Assembly (NCBI GenBank): GCA_937889545.1
Contig: CALAOT010000042.1
Coordinates: 1 to 36,538 of the forward strand
Direction: 5' to 3'
DNA from: an uncultured Opitutaceae bacterium
Lineage (GTDB): Bacteria > Verrucomicrobiota > Verrucomicrobiia > Opitutales > Opitutaceae
Length of the DNA stretch: 36,538 nt
Below are positions 14,169-22,329 of this stretch, in pieces. The translations under genes and the position numbers were made by a program. Numbering within the stretch: the stretch's first letter is position 1; each line of letters opens with the position of its first letter. The notes beneath the pieces are model-generated. The model had not been told where the DNA came from. It made no database searches and saw nothing but the letters and a program-made list of their open reading frames with translations.

Positions 14169-16712
14169 TCAGCGCCACTCGTGCCGCGGATACCTGCGCG
14201 AGAGCTCGGGCTTGATCCTCGGATAGACCTCCCGCCAGAAGCTCGTGAGGTCCTCGGTGACCTGGATGGGCCGCTGGTTGGGGGCAAGCACCTCGATCCT
14301 CACCGGCACCCGGCCCCGGCCGAGCGAGAACCGGCCCTCGATGCCGTACAGCTCCTGAATCCGGGCGCTCAGCACGGGCGGGCCCTCCTTGGGATAGGTG
14401 AGGCGCGAGCGGCGGCCGTTCGCCATGGTCAGGCGCTCGGGCACGATCTCGTCCATCGCCGCGAGTTGCTCCGCGGTCAGCCAGCCCCTTAAGACGGGCA
14501 TGACCTCCCTGCCCTTGGCTCCGCGCGCGGACGTCTCTCCGTAGCAGACCTGCTCGATGAGCGCCGCCCGGTCCGGCGGGCCGATCGGGTGCACCTCCAT
14601 CTCGGGAAACCATTCGGCGAGGCGGTTGACCCGGGTAATCCACTGCTCGGCGGACTCGTCCCAGGCATCGATCGTGACCCGCCCCGCGATCACCTCGCGC
14701 GCAAGCAGCGCCGCCGCCTCGCCGGCCGGGACGTCGTCCGAGCTTGATTTTGACTCGAGCACGAGGTCCCGGAACCGCTTCTCGCGCCGGGCGACCACGC
14801 GCTTGGCGGACGGGTCGTAGGCGACCTCGCGCGCGTCGCTGAGTTCGCCCGGGAAAAGCTCCCCGAGCCAGGCCTCCTCCACCGCCGTGGCCATGCTCAG
14901 CAGGACGCTCACCTCCCCGCCGCGGCCCCCCACTTCCGTGATCTCGGCGGCGACGAGGAGCGGCGCCTTGCCGATCGAGCTCTCGCGCGCGAGCACCCCG
15001 CGGCGCCCATGGACCAGGTCGCAACGCAGCGTCCCCGCGTCCAGCCTGCGTGCGAGGTGGTCCGGGAAGCCGGCGAGGACGCACTTGCGGACCTCGCTCC
15101 CGTCGACCCGCCTTTCGGACGCGTCGAGGCCCTCTGCGCCCGCGATTGCGACAAACTGCTCGAAGAGCGGCCCCACCTGGCGCGCCGACTGCGCGTGGAT
15201 ACCCAGCCGGCTGCACGCCTCGAGCGCGTACCCGCTGCGGTCGGCGAAGCGCCACGCGCGCATGAGGAGGAAGAAGTCGCTCTCGTGCTCCTCCCCGAGG
15301 ACCTCCTCGCGCGCCTCGTCCACCTGCCGCGTCGCGCCCCGCAGCAGAAAGCTCCTTCCCTGGGTAAGCGCGGCGATCATCGCCACCGACCGCACGCAGC
15401 CCCGCTCCTGGGCCACGAGGAACATCCGCGCGTAGCGGGGATGCACCGGGAAGCGCAGCATGCGCCGGCCGGTCTCCGTGATGGCCCCCCCCACCCCGTC
15501 CAGGGCCCCCAGGTCGGCGAGCAGCGCCTCCGCGCGCGCGAGGCTTCGCGCGTCGGGCCGCTCCAGCCAGGCGAACCCGGAGAGGTCGACGATGCCCGAC
15601 GCCTTCAGCGTAAGGACGACCTCGGAAAGGTCCAGGCGCCTCACCTCGGGAAGCTCCTGGGCGGGGCGCTGGCCGTGCTCGCGCTCCGTCCAGAGCCTGA
15701 CGCACACGCCTGGGGCGGTGCGCCCGGCGCGGCCCGCCCGCTGGTCGGCGCTCGCCGCGGAGATCTTCTCGACCAGCAGCGTGTTGATCCCGCGGACCGG
15801 ATCGAAGCGCGCGACCCGGGCGAGCCCGCTGTCGATCACCGCGGTAACTCCCTCGATCGTGAGCGAGGTCTCCGCCACGTTGGTGGAGACGATGATCTTG
15901 CGCCCGTCGCAAGGCGCCACCGCGCGGTCCTGGGCGGCGGCAGGGAGCTCCCCGTGAAGCGGGAGCGCCGCAAAGCCTCTGAGGCTCCGGATGCCCTGGA
16001 CCGCCTGGATCGTGCGCGCGATCTCGAAGGCCCCGGGCATGAAGACGAGCATGTCTCCGCCCGTGTCGGCCGCCACGCGCTCGCACTCCCGGGCGGCGAC
16101 CTCCCACACCGGATCGGAGTCGAAGTTCACCGGCCTGGCCAGGTACTCGATCTGGACCGGAAAGGTCCGGCCCTGGGATTCGAGGACGTCGCAGGGCTTC
16201 AGGTAGTCCCTGAGGGCGCCGGAATCCAGGGTGGCGGACATCACGGCGATCTTGAGGTCGGGCCGGACGGTCCGCTGGATCCCGACCGCCTGCGCGAGCG
16301 AGATGTCGCCGTAGAGGTGCCGTTCGTGGAACTCGTCAAAGATGACCGCGCTGACGCCGCGCAGCCGCGGGTCGAAGGTCATCTGCCTGAGGAGGATCCC
16401 CTCCGTCACGAAGCGGATCCTCGTCCGGTCGCTCACGCGCGACTCCAGCCGGATCTGGTAGCCGACGGCATCCCCCAATTCGGTCCCCACCTCCTCGGCC
16501 ACGCGGCGGGCGAGCATCCGCGCCGCGAGCCGGCGGGGCTGGAGCACAACGACCTGGCCGGCGTTCAGAAACCCGTGCCGGAGAAGAATCTGCGGTATCT
16601 GGGTCGACTTTCCGGAGCCGGTCGGCGCCCGCACGATCACCCGGCCGCTGCCGCGCAGCGAGGCGACGAGGGCGGATTCGAGCTCGTAGACGGGAAGGTC
16701 GCGGGGCGACAT
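14169..16712 (-). CDS. hrpB: ATP-dependent DEAH-box RNA helicase HrpB
   Basis: HrpB is a DExH-box helicase of poorly known role, usually linked to RNA metabolism. From the ATG at 16712 the protein has 847 residues, the normal size. Motifs are in order: APTGSGKSTQIPQ (Walker A at 32-37), VIFDEFHERH (a DEFH variant of motif II), VMSATLDSG, VSTNVAETSLTIEGVTAVID, and the motif VI QRAGRAGR. The C-terminal HrpB-specific region contains SFWREVYPRIKPELSRRYPRH. The frame also opens at a TTG (16739), but that adds only nine residues and the ATG is preferred. It converges on the GH3 gene with no base between the two stop codons. Its upstream region carries the DnaA-box-like cluster. Confidence 0.95.
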   Translation of the reverse strand: MSPRDLPVYELESALVASLRGSGRVIVRAPTGSGKSTQIPQILLRHGFLNAGQVVVLQPRRLAARMLARRVAEEVGTELGDAVGYQIRLESRVSDRTRIRFVTEGILLRQMTFDPRLRGVSAVIFDEFHERHLYGDISLAQAVGIQRTVRPDLKIAVMSATLDSGALRDYLKPCDVLESQGRTFPVQIEYLARPVNFDSDPVWEVAARECERVAADTGGDMLVFMPGAFEIARTIQAVQGIRSLRGFAALPLHGELPAAAQDRAVAPCDGRKIIVSTNVAETSLTIEGVTAVIDSGLARVARFDPVRGINTLLVEKISAASADQRAGRAGRTAPGVCVRLWTEREHGQRPAQELPEVRRLDLSEVVLTLKASGIVDLSGFAWLERPDARSLARAEALLADLGALDGVGGAITETGRRMLRFPVHPRYARMFLVAQERGCVRSVAMIAALTQGRSFLLRGATRQVDEAREEVLGEEHESDFFLLMRAWRFADRSGYALEACSRLGIHAQSARQVGPLFEQFVAIAGAEGLDASERRVDGSEVRKCVLAGFPDHLARRLDAGTLRCDLVHGRRGVLARESSIGKAPLLVAAEITEVGGRGGEVSVLLSMATAVEEAWLGELFPGELSDAREVAYDPSAKRVVARREKRFRDLVLESKSSSDDVPAGEAAALLAREVIAGRVTIDAWDESAEQWITRVNRLAEWFPEMEVHPIGPPDRAALIEQVCYGETSARGAKGREVMPVLRGWLTAEQLAAMDEIVPERLTMANGRRSRLTYPKEGPPVLSARIQELYGIEGRFSLGRGRVPVRIEVLAPNQRPIQVTEDLTSFWREVYPRIKPELSRRYPRHEWR

Positions 16713-16719
16713 TTCAATC

Positions 16720-16802
16720 GGTGAATAACCTGCGAGCAACGTAGCTCACCGATTATTCACATGGTTTTGGTGTGAAGGGAATGTGGATAAGAAAACCTTC
16801 AC
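16720..16802. promoter_or_regulatory. Cluster of DnaA-box-like 9-mers upstream of hrpB
   Basis: Three sites lie within 71 bases. TGTGGATAA at 16782-16790 is the exact complement of the consensus TTATCCACA. TTATTCACA at 16753-16761 fits the relaxed form TTATNCACA. GGTGAATAA at 16720-16728 (complement TTATTCACC) has one more mismatch. The first and second sites form an 8-bp inverted repeat, GTGAATAA (16721-16728) with TTATTCAC (16753-16760). The perfect box is itself flanked by GTGAAGG (16772-16778) and CCTTCAC (16796-16802). The segment is notably AT-rich for this genome. It could be a DnaA-regulated promoter, a DnaA-binding reservoir or part of an origin; sequence alone does not decide. Confidence 0.5.
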
Positions 16803-16849
16803 CAATTCGTAACGCGCCTACAAGCTCGCCGCGTTCCTTGATAGAACAG

Positions 16850-17696
16850 CCGCAGCGCGAAGGCCTGAAAACCCCTTCGAAAGCACGGCTGGGATAATCC
16901 CGGGCGACCGGGGAAAGGAAGGCGGCAGCTGGTGCCGCCATCCCCTCAGCGCAGTGATGCGCTCGCAGGCAATATCACCAGCTCCTCTGGACGGTGTCAT
17001 GACCGCTCCAGTTGCATGAACTCAGGAGCTGAGCGGCGAGGCGCGATTAGAAACCGCGATCCGAGCCGAGTCAGGTGCGCGGGGAGTTTCGATCCGCGTG
17101 CCGACGCAGTTACCCAGAGGGTACGGCTGCTACTGCGCAGACCAGAACGCAGTCGCGTTTCCCGGCGGGACGACCCCGCCAAAAGGCCCGGATCGGTAAA
17201 AACGAACCGGGCGCGCAAGGGAGACGGGACGGCGGGGAGCGAGCGGGCCAGGCAAATCCCGTGAAACCTCCTCAATTGGGCGGTGTGTAAACCCACGTCA
17301 CCCAACTGCAAAGCGAAGGCAGCCTGAGAGTTAAGAGGTCAGACCCGTAACGCGGGGCAAACGATCGGCCAAAAGCCGATGCTGTCCCCGTGGCAACGGT
17401 GCCGACGCGAAAGATTCGCACTTGTAGGCGTGTCTGCACCACGTCCGGCGTGCCGCCCCTGGCAGGGGGCGACCGAACTGGGCGAAGAGGCCTCACTCGA
17501 TAGACTTCAACCGGCAACGGTAGGAGCGATCCCGCCATGAGATCGAGATCTTCGCATGCCGCGAAGAGTGGCGTCGGGGAGCATACGGCCCGCGAAAGCG
17601 AGTGCGCCCAACGTATGCGATGGGAAAGAGCGCGTGGCGAGCGCCCACCCCCAAATTTGGCCCCGGAACCGAAAGGTTCCGGGGCCTTATTTTTTT
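16850..17696 (+). ncRNA. Candidate long structured non-coding RNA, unknown class
   Basis: No convincing gene covers this stretch on either strand, yet it is dense in short perfect stems. Examples: CGAAGG/CCTTCG (16858-16879); GGCGGCA/TGCCGCC (16921-16939); AGCGCA-GTGA-TGCGCT with a GNRA-type loop (16948-16963); a nested fold CAGCTCCT/AGGAGCTG (16979-17031) enclosing CTGGA/TCCAG and CGGT/ACCG; TACCC/GGGTA (17111-17123); GGCGGG/CCCGCC (17164-17180); GCCCGG/CCGGGC (17186-17212); TTGGG/CCCAA (17276-17305); GGGG/CCCC around ATCGGC/GCCGAT (17354-17389); GCGAA/TTCGC (17407-17419); GCCCCT/AGGGGC-type (17455-17470); GCATACG/CGTATGC (17581-17618). It ends in a strong terminator in the plus direction. 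I found no tmRNA, RNase P, 6S, SRP or riboswitch signature. The 5' end is a guess. High GC raises the chance of random stems, so the call is provisional. Confidence 0.5.
17659..17696 (+). terminator. Strong rho-independent terminator
   Basis: A perfect 12-bp stem, GGCCCCGGAACC with GGTTCCGGGGCC, is closed by a GAAA tetraloop and followed by TTATTTTTTT. The T-run is present only in the plus direction. It ends whatever is transcribed from the left; since no protein gene ends here, it argues that an untranslated RNA is made from 16.8-17.7 kb. typA begins 186 bases further on and must have its own promoter. Confidence 0.93.
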
Positions 17697-17882
17697 GCCC
17701 GCCCGGCGGCCCCCAACTGCCCCGGGGCGGCAGCAGGGGCTTGCGGGCGTCCCCGCAACCTCTTGCGGCAATCGCACCGCCGCCGGCAGGCGCCGGCCAT
17801 GTCCGTCCCGTTCACCCTTGCGTTCGGGTTTTGCGAACGGCACGATCGTGCTCTTTTTCAAAATCACAGACCGGCCCGCGCA
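17697..17882 (+). promoter_or_regulatory. typA upstream region and probable structured leader
   Basis: This lies between the terminator and the typA start. Stems visible here are TTGCGGG/CCCGCAA (17741-17758), CGTTCG/CGAACG (17821-17839) and the palindrome GCACGATCGTGC (17840-17851), followed at once by TCTTTTT (17852-17858). The last element looks like a weak terminator, so attenuation of typA is possible. TypA is a stress- and cold-related GTPase, which makes leader control plausible, but this is inference. I cannot assign promoter boxes. Confidence 0.35.
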
Positions 17883-19694
17883 ATGAACCAGAACATACGA
17901 AATATCGCCATCATAGCCCACGTCGACCATGGAAAGACGACCCTGGTCGACAAGCTCCTCAAGGAGGGCGGCGTCTTCCGCGCCAACCAGCAGGTCGAGG
18001 AGCGAGCGATGGACTCGATGGACCTGGAGAAGGAGAAGGGCATCACCATCAAGGCGAAGAACACTTCCGTCCACTGGCAGGACAAGACGATCAACATCGT
18101 CGACACCCCCGGGCACGCGGACTTCGGAGGCGAGGTCGAGAGGGCGCTCCGGATGGTCGACGGCGTGCTGCTCCTCGTGGACGCCTACGACGGCCCCCAG
18201 GCCCAGACGCGCTTCGTCCTGCGCAAGGCCCTGGCCCACGGGCTCAAGGTCGTGATCGTGATCAACAAGATCGACCGCGAGAACTCCGAGCCCAAGAAGA
18301 TGTACGACAAGGTCCAGGAGCTCCTCCTGGAGCTCAACGCGACGGAGGAGCAGTTTGACGCGCCGGTCGTCTTTGGATCCGCCCGCGACGGCTACATGAT
18401 GTACAACCTGGGCGACGAGAGGAAGGACATGTCCCCCCTCTTCCAGACGATCCTCGACCACATCCCCCCCCCGTTCGCAAAGCCGAACGCGCCCTTCTAC
18501 ATGCTCGTGTCCAACATCGACTGGAGCGACTATGTGGGCCGGATCGCCGTCGGCAAGATCCTGGGGGGCACGGCGAGGCTTGGCGACGCGGTGTTCGTCA
18601 TCCGCACCTCCGACGGCTCCAGGACGCGCGCGAAGATCACCAAGGTGATCGAGTTCACGGGCCTCGGCACCGCCGAGGCGGAGAGCGGAATCGCCGGGAA
18701 CATCGTGGGGCTCTCGGGCTTCGACGACATCGACATCGGCGACACCATCGCCGCCAGCGAGGACCAGCACGCCCTGCCCTTCACCCAGATCGACCCCCCC
18801 ACCCTCGAGATGCAGTTCTGCGTGAACGACGGCCCCATGGTCGGGCGCGAGGGCAAGCTCGTCACCTCCCGGCAGCTTCGCGACCGCCTTTTCCGCGAGC
18901 TGAAGACCAACGTCTCGATCAAGGTCGAGGAGACCGAGGCGGCGGGCGTCTACACCGTGAAGGCCCGCGGGGCGATGCAGATCGCGGTCCTCGTCGAGAC
19001 GATGCGGCGCGAGGGATTCGAGCTCCTGGTCTCCCGGCCGACGGTGATCGAGAGGAACGAGAACGGAAAGCGCCTCGAGCCCTACGAGACGGTCTGGATC
19101 GAGGTCCCCGAGGAGTGCGTCGGCGCAATCGTCCAGAACCTGGCCAACCGCAAGGGCGTGATGACCAACATGGAGAAGCTCTCCCACTCCACGATGATCG
19201 AGGCCACCATCACGACGCGCGGGCTGATCGGCTTCGAGATCGACGTCGTCAACGCGACCAACGGGCGGGGCGTCATGAGCCATCTCTTCAAGGAGTACGG
19301 GCCCTACGCGGGCGAGGTGCTCACGCGGCTCACCGGCACCATCCTCGCGACCGAGGCCGGCGTGACGACCGCCTACGCGCTCGACGGCGTCCAGGAGCGC
19401 GGCAAGCTCTTCGTCGGCCCCGGCGAGGAGGTCTACGAGGGGATGATCGTGGGCGAGAACCCCAGGAACGAGGACATCCCCGTCAACGCCGTGCGGGCAA
19501 AGCAGCTCACGAACTTCCGCTCCCAGGGCGAGGGCAAGGGCATCCAGCTGACGCCACCGACCAAGCTCTCGCTCGAGCGCTCGATCGAGTACATCGCGGC
19601 GGACGAGTTCGTCGAGGTGACCCCCAAGAGCCTCCGCCTGCGCAAGCGTATCCTGAGCGCGACCAGCCGCCGCAAGCAGGAACGGAAGGGCTGA
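17883..19694 (+). CDS. typA: Ribosome-associated GTPase TypA/BipA
   Basis: TypA is an EF-G-like translational GTPase needed for ribosome assembly and growth under stress. The 603-residue protein from the ATG at 17883 has the standard length. Its G motifs are [16 protein letters not shown] (G1), KGITIKAKN (G2), [12 protein letters not shown] (G3) and [11 protein letters not shown] (G4). Domain II ([20 protein letters not shown]), the two EF-G-like domains ([20 protein letters not shown]) and the TypA-specific C-terminus ([14 protein letters not shown], then [10 protein letters not shown]) all follow. The frame extends upstream to 17556, but that part runs through the terminator and is not coding. 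It converges with gcvH, 21 bases apart. Confidence 0.97.
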   Translation: MNQNIRNIAIIAHVDHGKTTLVDKLLKEGGVFRANQQVEERAMDSMDLEKEKGITIKAKNTSVHWQDKTINIVDTPGHADFGGEVERALRMVDGVLLLVDAYDGPQAQTRFVLRKALAHGLKVVIVINKIDRENSEPKKMYDKVQELLLELNATEEQFDAPVVFGSARDGYMMYNLGDERKDMSPLFQTILDHIPPPFAKPNAPFYMLVSNIDWSDYVGRIAVGKILGGTARLGDAVFVIRTSDGSRTRAKITKVIEFTGLGTAEAESGIAGNIVGLSGFDDIDIGDTIAASEDQHALPFTQIDPPTLEMQFCVNDGPMVGREGKLVTSRQLRDRLFRELKTNVSIKVEETEAAGVYTVKARGAMQIAVLVETMRREGFELLVSRPTVIERNENGKRLEPYETVWIEVPEECVGAIVQNLANRKGVMTNMEKLSHSTMIEATITTRGLIGFEIDVVNATNGRGVMSHLFKEYGPYAGEVLTRLTGTILATEAGVTTAYALDGVQERGKLFVGPGEEVYEGMIVGENPRNEDIPVNAVRAKQLTNFRSQGEGKGIQLTPPTKLSLERSIEYIAADEFVEVTPKSLRLRKRILSATSRRKQERKG

Positions 19695-19715
19695 AGCGCC
19701 CGGCCGCCGGCTGAC

Positions 19716-20099
19716 CTAGGCCGTGAGCTGCGAGTAGGCCGCCGCCTCGAGCAGGGAGCCGGCCTCCGCGGGGTCCGAGGGCCTGAGCCTGAGCATCCAG
19801 CCCCCGCCGTAGGGGTCCTTGTTGAGCGTCTCGGGCGCGCCGTCGAGGGCCGTGTTTACGGCCACGACCGTGCCGCCCACGGGAGCGTAGACGTCGGAGG
19901 CCGCCTTGACCGACTCGACCACCCCGAAGGGAGCCCCCTTTTTAAGCACCGAGCCGACCTTCGGGAGCTGCACATACGTGATGTCCCCGAGCGAGCCCTG
20001 CGCGTAGTCGGTTATGCCCACCGTGGCCGTGCCGTCTGCCTCGGTCTTAAGCCATTCGTGGGACTTTGCGTAGCGGAGGGCGCCGGGCACGTTGCTCAT
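19716..20099 (-). CDS. gcvH: Glycine cleavage system H protein
   Basis: GcvH carries the lipoyl arm that shuttles the methylamine group between the P, T and L proteins. The 127-residue length is normal. Lys65 in VVESVKAASDVYAPV is the lipoylation site, and the flanking HEWLKTEADGTATVGITDYA and LGDITYVQLPKVGS stretches are typical. Its start overlaps the gcvT stop by four bases, so the two are translationally coupled. gcvP is not next in the operon, because typA converges 21 bases beyond the stop. Confidence 0.96.
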   Translation of the reverse strand: MSNVPGALRYAKSHEWLKTEADGTATVGITDYAQGSLGDITYVQLPKVGSVLKKGAPFGVVESVKAASDVYAPVGGTVVAVNTALDGAPETLNKDPYGGGWMLRLRPSDPAEAGSLLEAAAYSQLTA

Positions 20100-21199
20100 G
20101 CGCCCTTTCTTAGCTCGACGAACGGGGGTTTGACGAGACGCAAGTCGATCGGGCTTCCCCTGACGTCGACCCGGAGCGGCCCCGCGGCGCAGGGGCTCTC
20201 GACGAGCGCCGACCCGATGGCCTCGGAGAGCATCGGCGACAGCGTCCCCGAGAGGACGCGGCCCGCGGCCGCCCCGTCCGGCCCCGCCACCGGGGTCTCC
20301 GGGCGGACGATGCGCCGGTCCCCGGTCCTGAAGAACACCACCTTGCGCGCCGATCCGTCCCTCTTTTCCGCGGCGAGCGCGGCGCGGCCGCAGAAGTCGC
20401 CCTCCTTCTCGAGCTTGACCGTCCAGCCGAGCCCGGCGGCAAGGGGCGATATCTCGCGCGTCAGCTCGTGGCCGTAGAGCGGGAACCCCGCCTCGAGCCT
20501 CAGGCTGTCGCGCGCGCCGAGCCCGCAGAGCTCGAGGCCGAGGGGCCGCCCCGCGGCGAGGAGGGCCCCGGCGAGCGCGGGCGCCTCGCCCGCAGCGTGG
20601 TAGAACTCAAACCCGTCCTCCCCCGTGTACCCCGTCCGGCTGATGGTGCACCGGACTCCCGCGACGGTGCCCTCCGCGAAATGATAGTACTTGAGGAGCC
20701 CGAGGTTCGCCTGCGTGAGCGGCTGCACGATGGCGGCCGCGCAAGGCCCCTGGACCGCGATCAGCGCGCATTCCTCCGAGCGGTCCGTGACGGCCACGTC
20801 GCGCCCGGCCGCCCCCGCCCGGATCCACTCGAGGTCCGTCGGGGTGTTGCCGGCATTGATGCAGAGGAAGTAGTCCCCCGGGCCCCGCATGTAGATCAGC
20901 AGGTCGTCGATCACGCCGCCGTCCGGGTGGCACATCGGCGAATACAGGACCCGGCCGGGGAACATCCTGCGGACGTCGTTTGTCACGAGGCTGTTCAGGA
21001 ACGCCGCGGCGCCCGGCCCCGCGACGTCGACCTCGCCCATGTGGCTCACGTCGAAGAGGCCCGCGGCGCGCCTCACCGCCCTGTGCTCCTCGAGGATGCT
21101 CCGGTACTGCACGGGCATCTCCCACCCGGCAAAGTCGACGAGCTTGGCGCCGTGTGCCGCGTGGAAGTCCCGGAGGGGGGTGCGCTTGAGGTCGCCCAT
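20096..21199 (-). CDS. gcvT: Aminomethyltransferase (glycine cleavage T protein)
   Basis: GcvT transfers the one-carbon unit from the lipoyl arm of GcvH to tetrahydrofolate, releasing ammonia. The 367-residue protein has the family length. Visible signatures are TPLRDFHAAHGAKLVDFAGW, EHRAVRRAAGLFDVSHMGEV, CTISRTGYTGEDGFEFYH, LGARDSLRLEAGFPLYGHEL and the C-terminal GTLSPMLSEAIGSALV. A good ribosome-binding site (GGAGG, 8 bases upstream) supports the start at 21199. It is the first gene of the gcvT-gcvH pair. The starts of gcvT and the divergent CBS-domain gene are about 90 bases apart. Confidence 0.96.
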   Translation of the reverse strand: MGDLKRTPLRDFHAAHGAKLVDFAGWEMPVQYRSILEEHRAVRRAAGLFDVSHMGEVDVAGPGAAAFLNSLVTNDVRRMFPGRVLYSPMCHPDGGVIDDLLIYMRGPGDYFLCINAGNTPTDLEWIRAGAAGRDVAVTDRSEECALIAVQGPCAAAIVQPLTQANLGLLKYYHFAEGTVAGVRCTISRTGYTGEDGFEFYHAAGEAPALAGALLAAGRPLGLELCGLGARDSLRLEAGFPLYGHELTREISPLAAGLGWTVKLEKEGDFCGRAALAAEKRDGSARKVVFFRTGDRRIVRPETPVAGPDGAAAGRVLSGTLSPMLSEAIGSALVESPCAAGPLRVDVRGSPIDLRLVKPPFVELRKGA

Positions 21200-21288
21200 G
21201 ATGCCTCCATACGTAGCCTCCTAAAGCCGCCCCGCTGCAAGGTTCTTTTGTGGTAGGAAAAAAAGGGCGCGCCGCGTAGTCTGCGGAG

Positions 21289-22329
21289 ATGGCCAGGCTC
21301 TTCCTCCCCCTTGTCATCGTCCTCACGGTCGGAACCTCGTTCCTCTGCTCCCTCTTCGAGTCGATCGCCCTGTCCACGACCATCGCCGAGATCGAGGGCC
21401 TGAAGAGGACCCACCCGAGGCGGGGCGCGCTCCTTGAGACCATCAAGTGCGAGATCGACGCGACGATCTCGGCGATCCTGACCCTCAACACGGTCGCGAA
21501 CAGTCTGGGATCGGTGATCGTCGGCGCGCTCGCCGCGCACTACTACGGGGGCGGCGCGCTCGCCGCGATCCTGATCGGGTTCGGCGCCGTCCTCCTCGTG
21601 TTTTCCGAGGTGCTGCCGAAGAACATCGGCGTTGCGCACCGCCGCGATCTCCTGCCGTACGTTGTGTATCCCATCGGCTGGCTGCGGGGGTTCCTTTCCC
21701 CCGTCACGTGGCTGTGCGCGCTCGCGGTGAGGCCCTTCGTCGGGCCCCCGGCCAAGCTCCACGGCTCGGGCGAGGAGATCAAGCTCCTCGCCGAGCGCGG
21801 CGCGCAGGAGGGCACGCTGTCGACGAGCGAGTCGAGCATCATCGCCAACGCCCTGTCCCTGGACAACGTGCGGGTGAGCGACATCATGACGCCGCGCACC
21901 GTGGTCACGGCGCTCAGCCGCTCCTCCTCGGTGGCCGAGGTCTTCAGCGAATACCCCACCCTGCCCTTCGGCAGGCTGCCGGTCTTCGGCAAGAACATGG
22001 ACGACATCGTGGGGGTCGTGCGCAGGCGCGACCTCCTCAAGGCCAAGGCGCAGGACCAGGATGCCGGGCTCGTGGAGCACTTCATGCAGGAGGCGCAGTT
22101 CATCCCCGAGACGGCCACCGTCGGGAACGCTCTCCAGGTGTTCCTCAAGACGCACAACAAGCTGCTGGTCTCCGTCGACGAGTTCGGGGCGACCGCGGGC
22201 GTCGTGACGATGGAGGATGTCATCGAGCACCTGCTCGGCCGCGAGATCTTCGAGAAGGACGACGTCGCCGTGGACATGCGCGAACTCGCGCGCGCGAAGC
22301 TCCAGAAGCAGGACCGGAGGCGCACGTGA
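21289..22329 (+). CDS. CNNM/HlyC-type membrane protein with CBS domains
   Basis: The 346-residue protein belongs to the DUF21-CBS family (CNNM, CorC and so-called hemolysin-like proteins), linked to Mg2+ or Co2+ transport. Residues 1-135 hold the membrane domain: spans at about 5-22, 65-90 and 92-112, with the FSEVLPKNIGVAHR motif typical of DUF21. Two CBS domains follow from about residue 195 (VRVSDIMTPRTVVTALS... GRLPVFGKNMDDIVGVVRRRDLL; then VFLKTHNKLLVSVDEFGATA, GVVTMEDVIEHLLGREI). The usual C-terminal CorC/HlyC domain is absent, as in many shorter members. Its stop overlaps the lgt start. The transported ion is not readable. Confidence 0.9.
   Translation: MARLFLPLVIVLTVGTSFLCSLFESIALSTTIAEIEGLKRTHPRRGALLETIKCEIDATISAILTLNTVANSLGSVIVGALAAHYYGGGALAAILIGFGAVLLVFSEVLPKNIGVAHRRDLLPYVVYPIGWLRGFLSPVTWLCALAVRPFVGPPAKLHGSGEEIKLLAERGAQEGTLSTSESSIIANALSLDNVRVSDIMTPRTVVTALSRSSSVAEVFSEYPTLPFGRLPVFGKNMDDIVGVVRRRDLLKAKAQDQDAGLVEHFMQEAQFIPETATVGNALQVFLKTHNKLLVSVDEFGATAGVVTMEDVIEHLLGREIFEKDDVAVDMRELARAKLQKQDRRRT

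Noticed and set aside
16932..17264. 110-codon plus-strand reading frame in the hrpB-typA gap
   Set aside because: Its translation is rich in Arg, Ser and Pro with no recognisable domain, and it runs through several perfect stems; typical of a chance frame in GC-rich DNA.
17341..17400. GCAAACGAT inside the structured region, resembling the start of a tmRNA tag
   Set aside because: No tag ending in Ala-Ala before a stop follows, no tRNA-like ends or CCA are present, and the bases belong to a local stem enclosing ATCGGC/GCCGAT.
16850..17696. RNase P RNA, 6S RNA, SRP RNA, cobalamin riboswitch or group II intron
   Set aside because: The hallmark strings (GAGGAAAGUCC and ACAGAA for RNase P, the GGAAGCAGC loop for SRP, the riboswitch cores, the domain V hairpin) were not found on either strand by eye.
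17556..17882. N-terminal extension of TypA
   Set aside because: The frame stays open but crosses the 17659-17696 terminator; the conserved TypA N-terminus starts at 17883.
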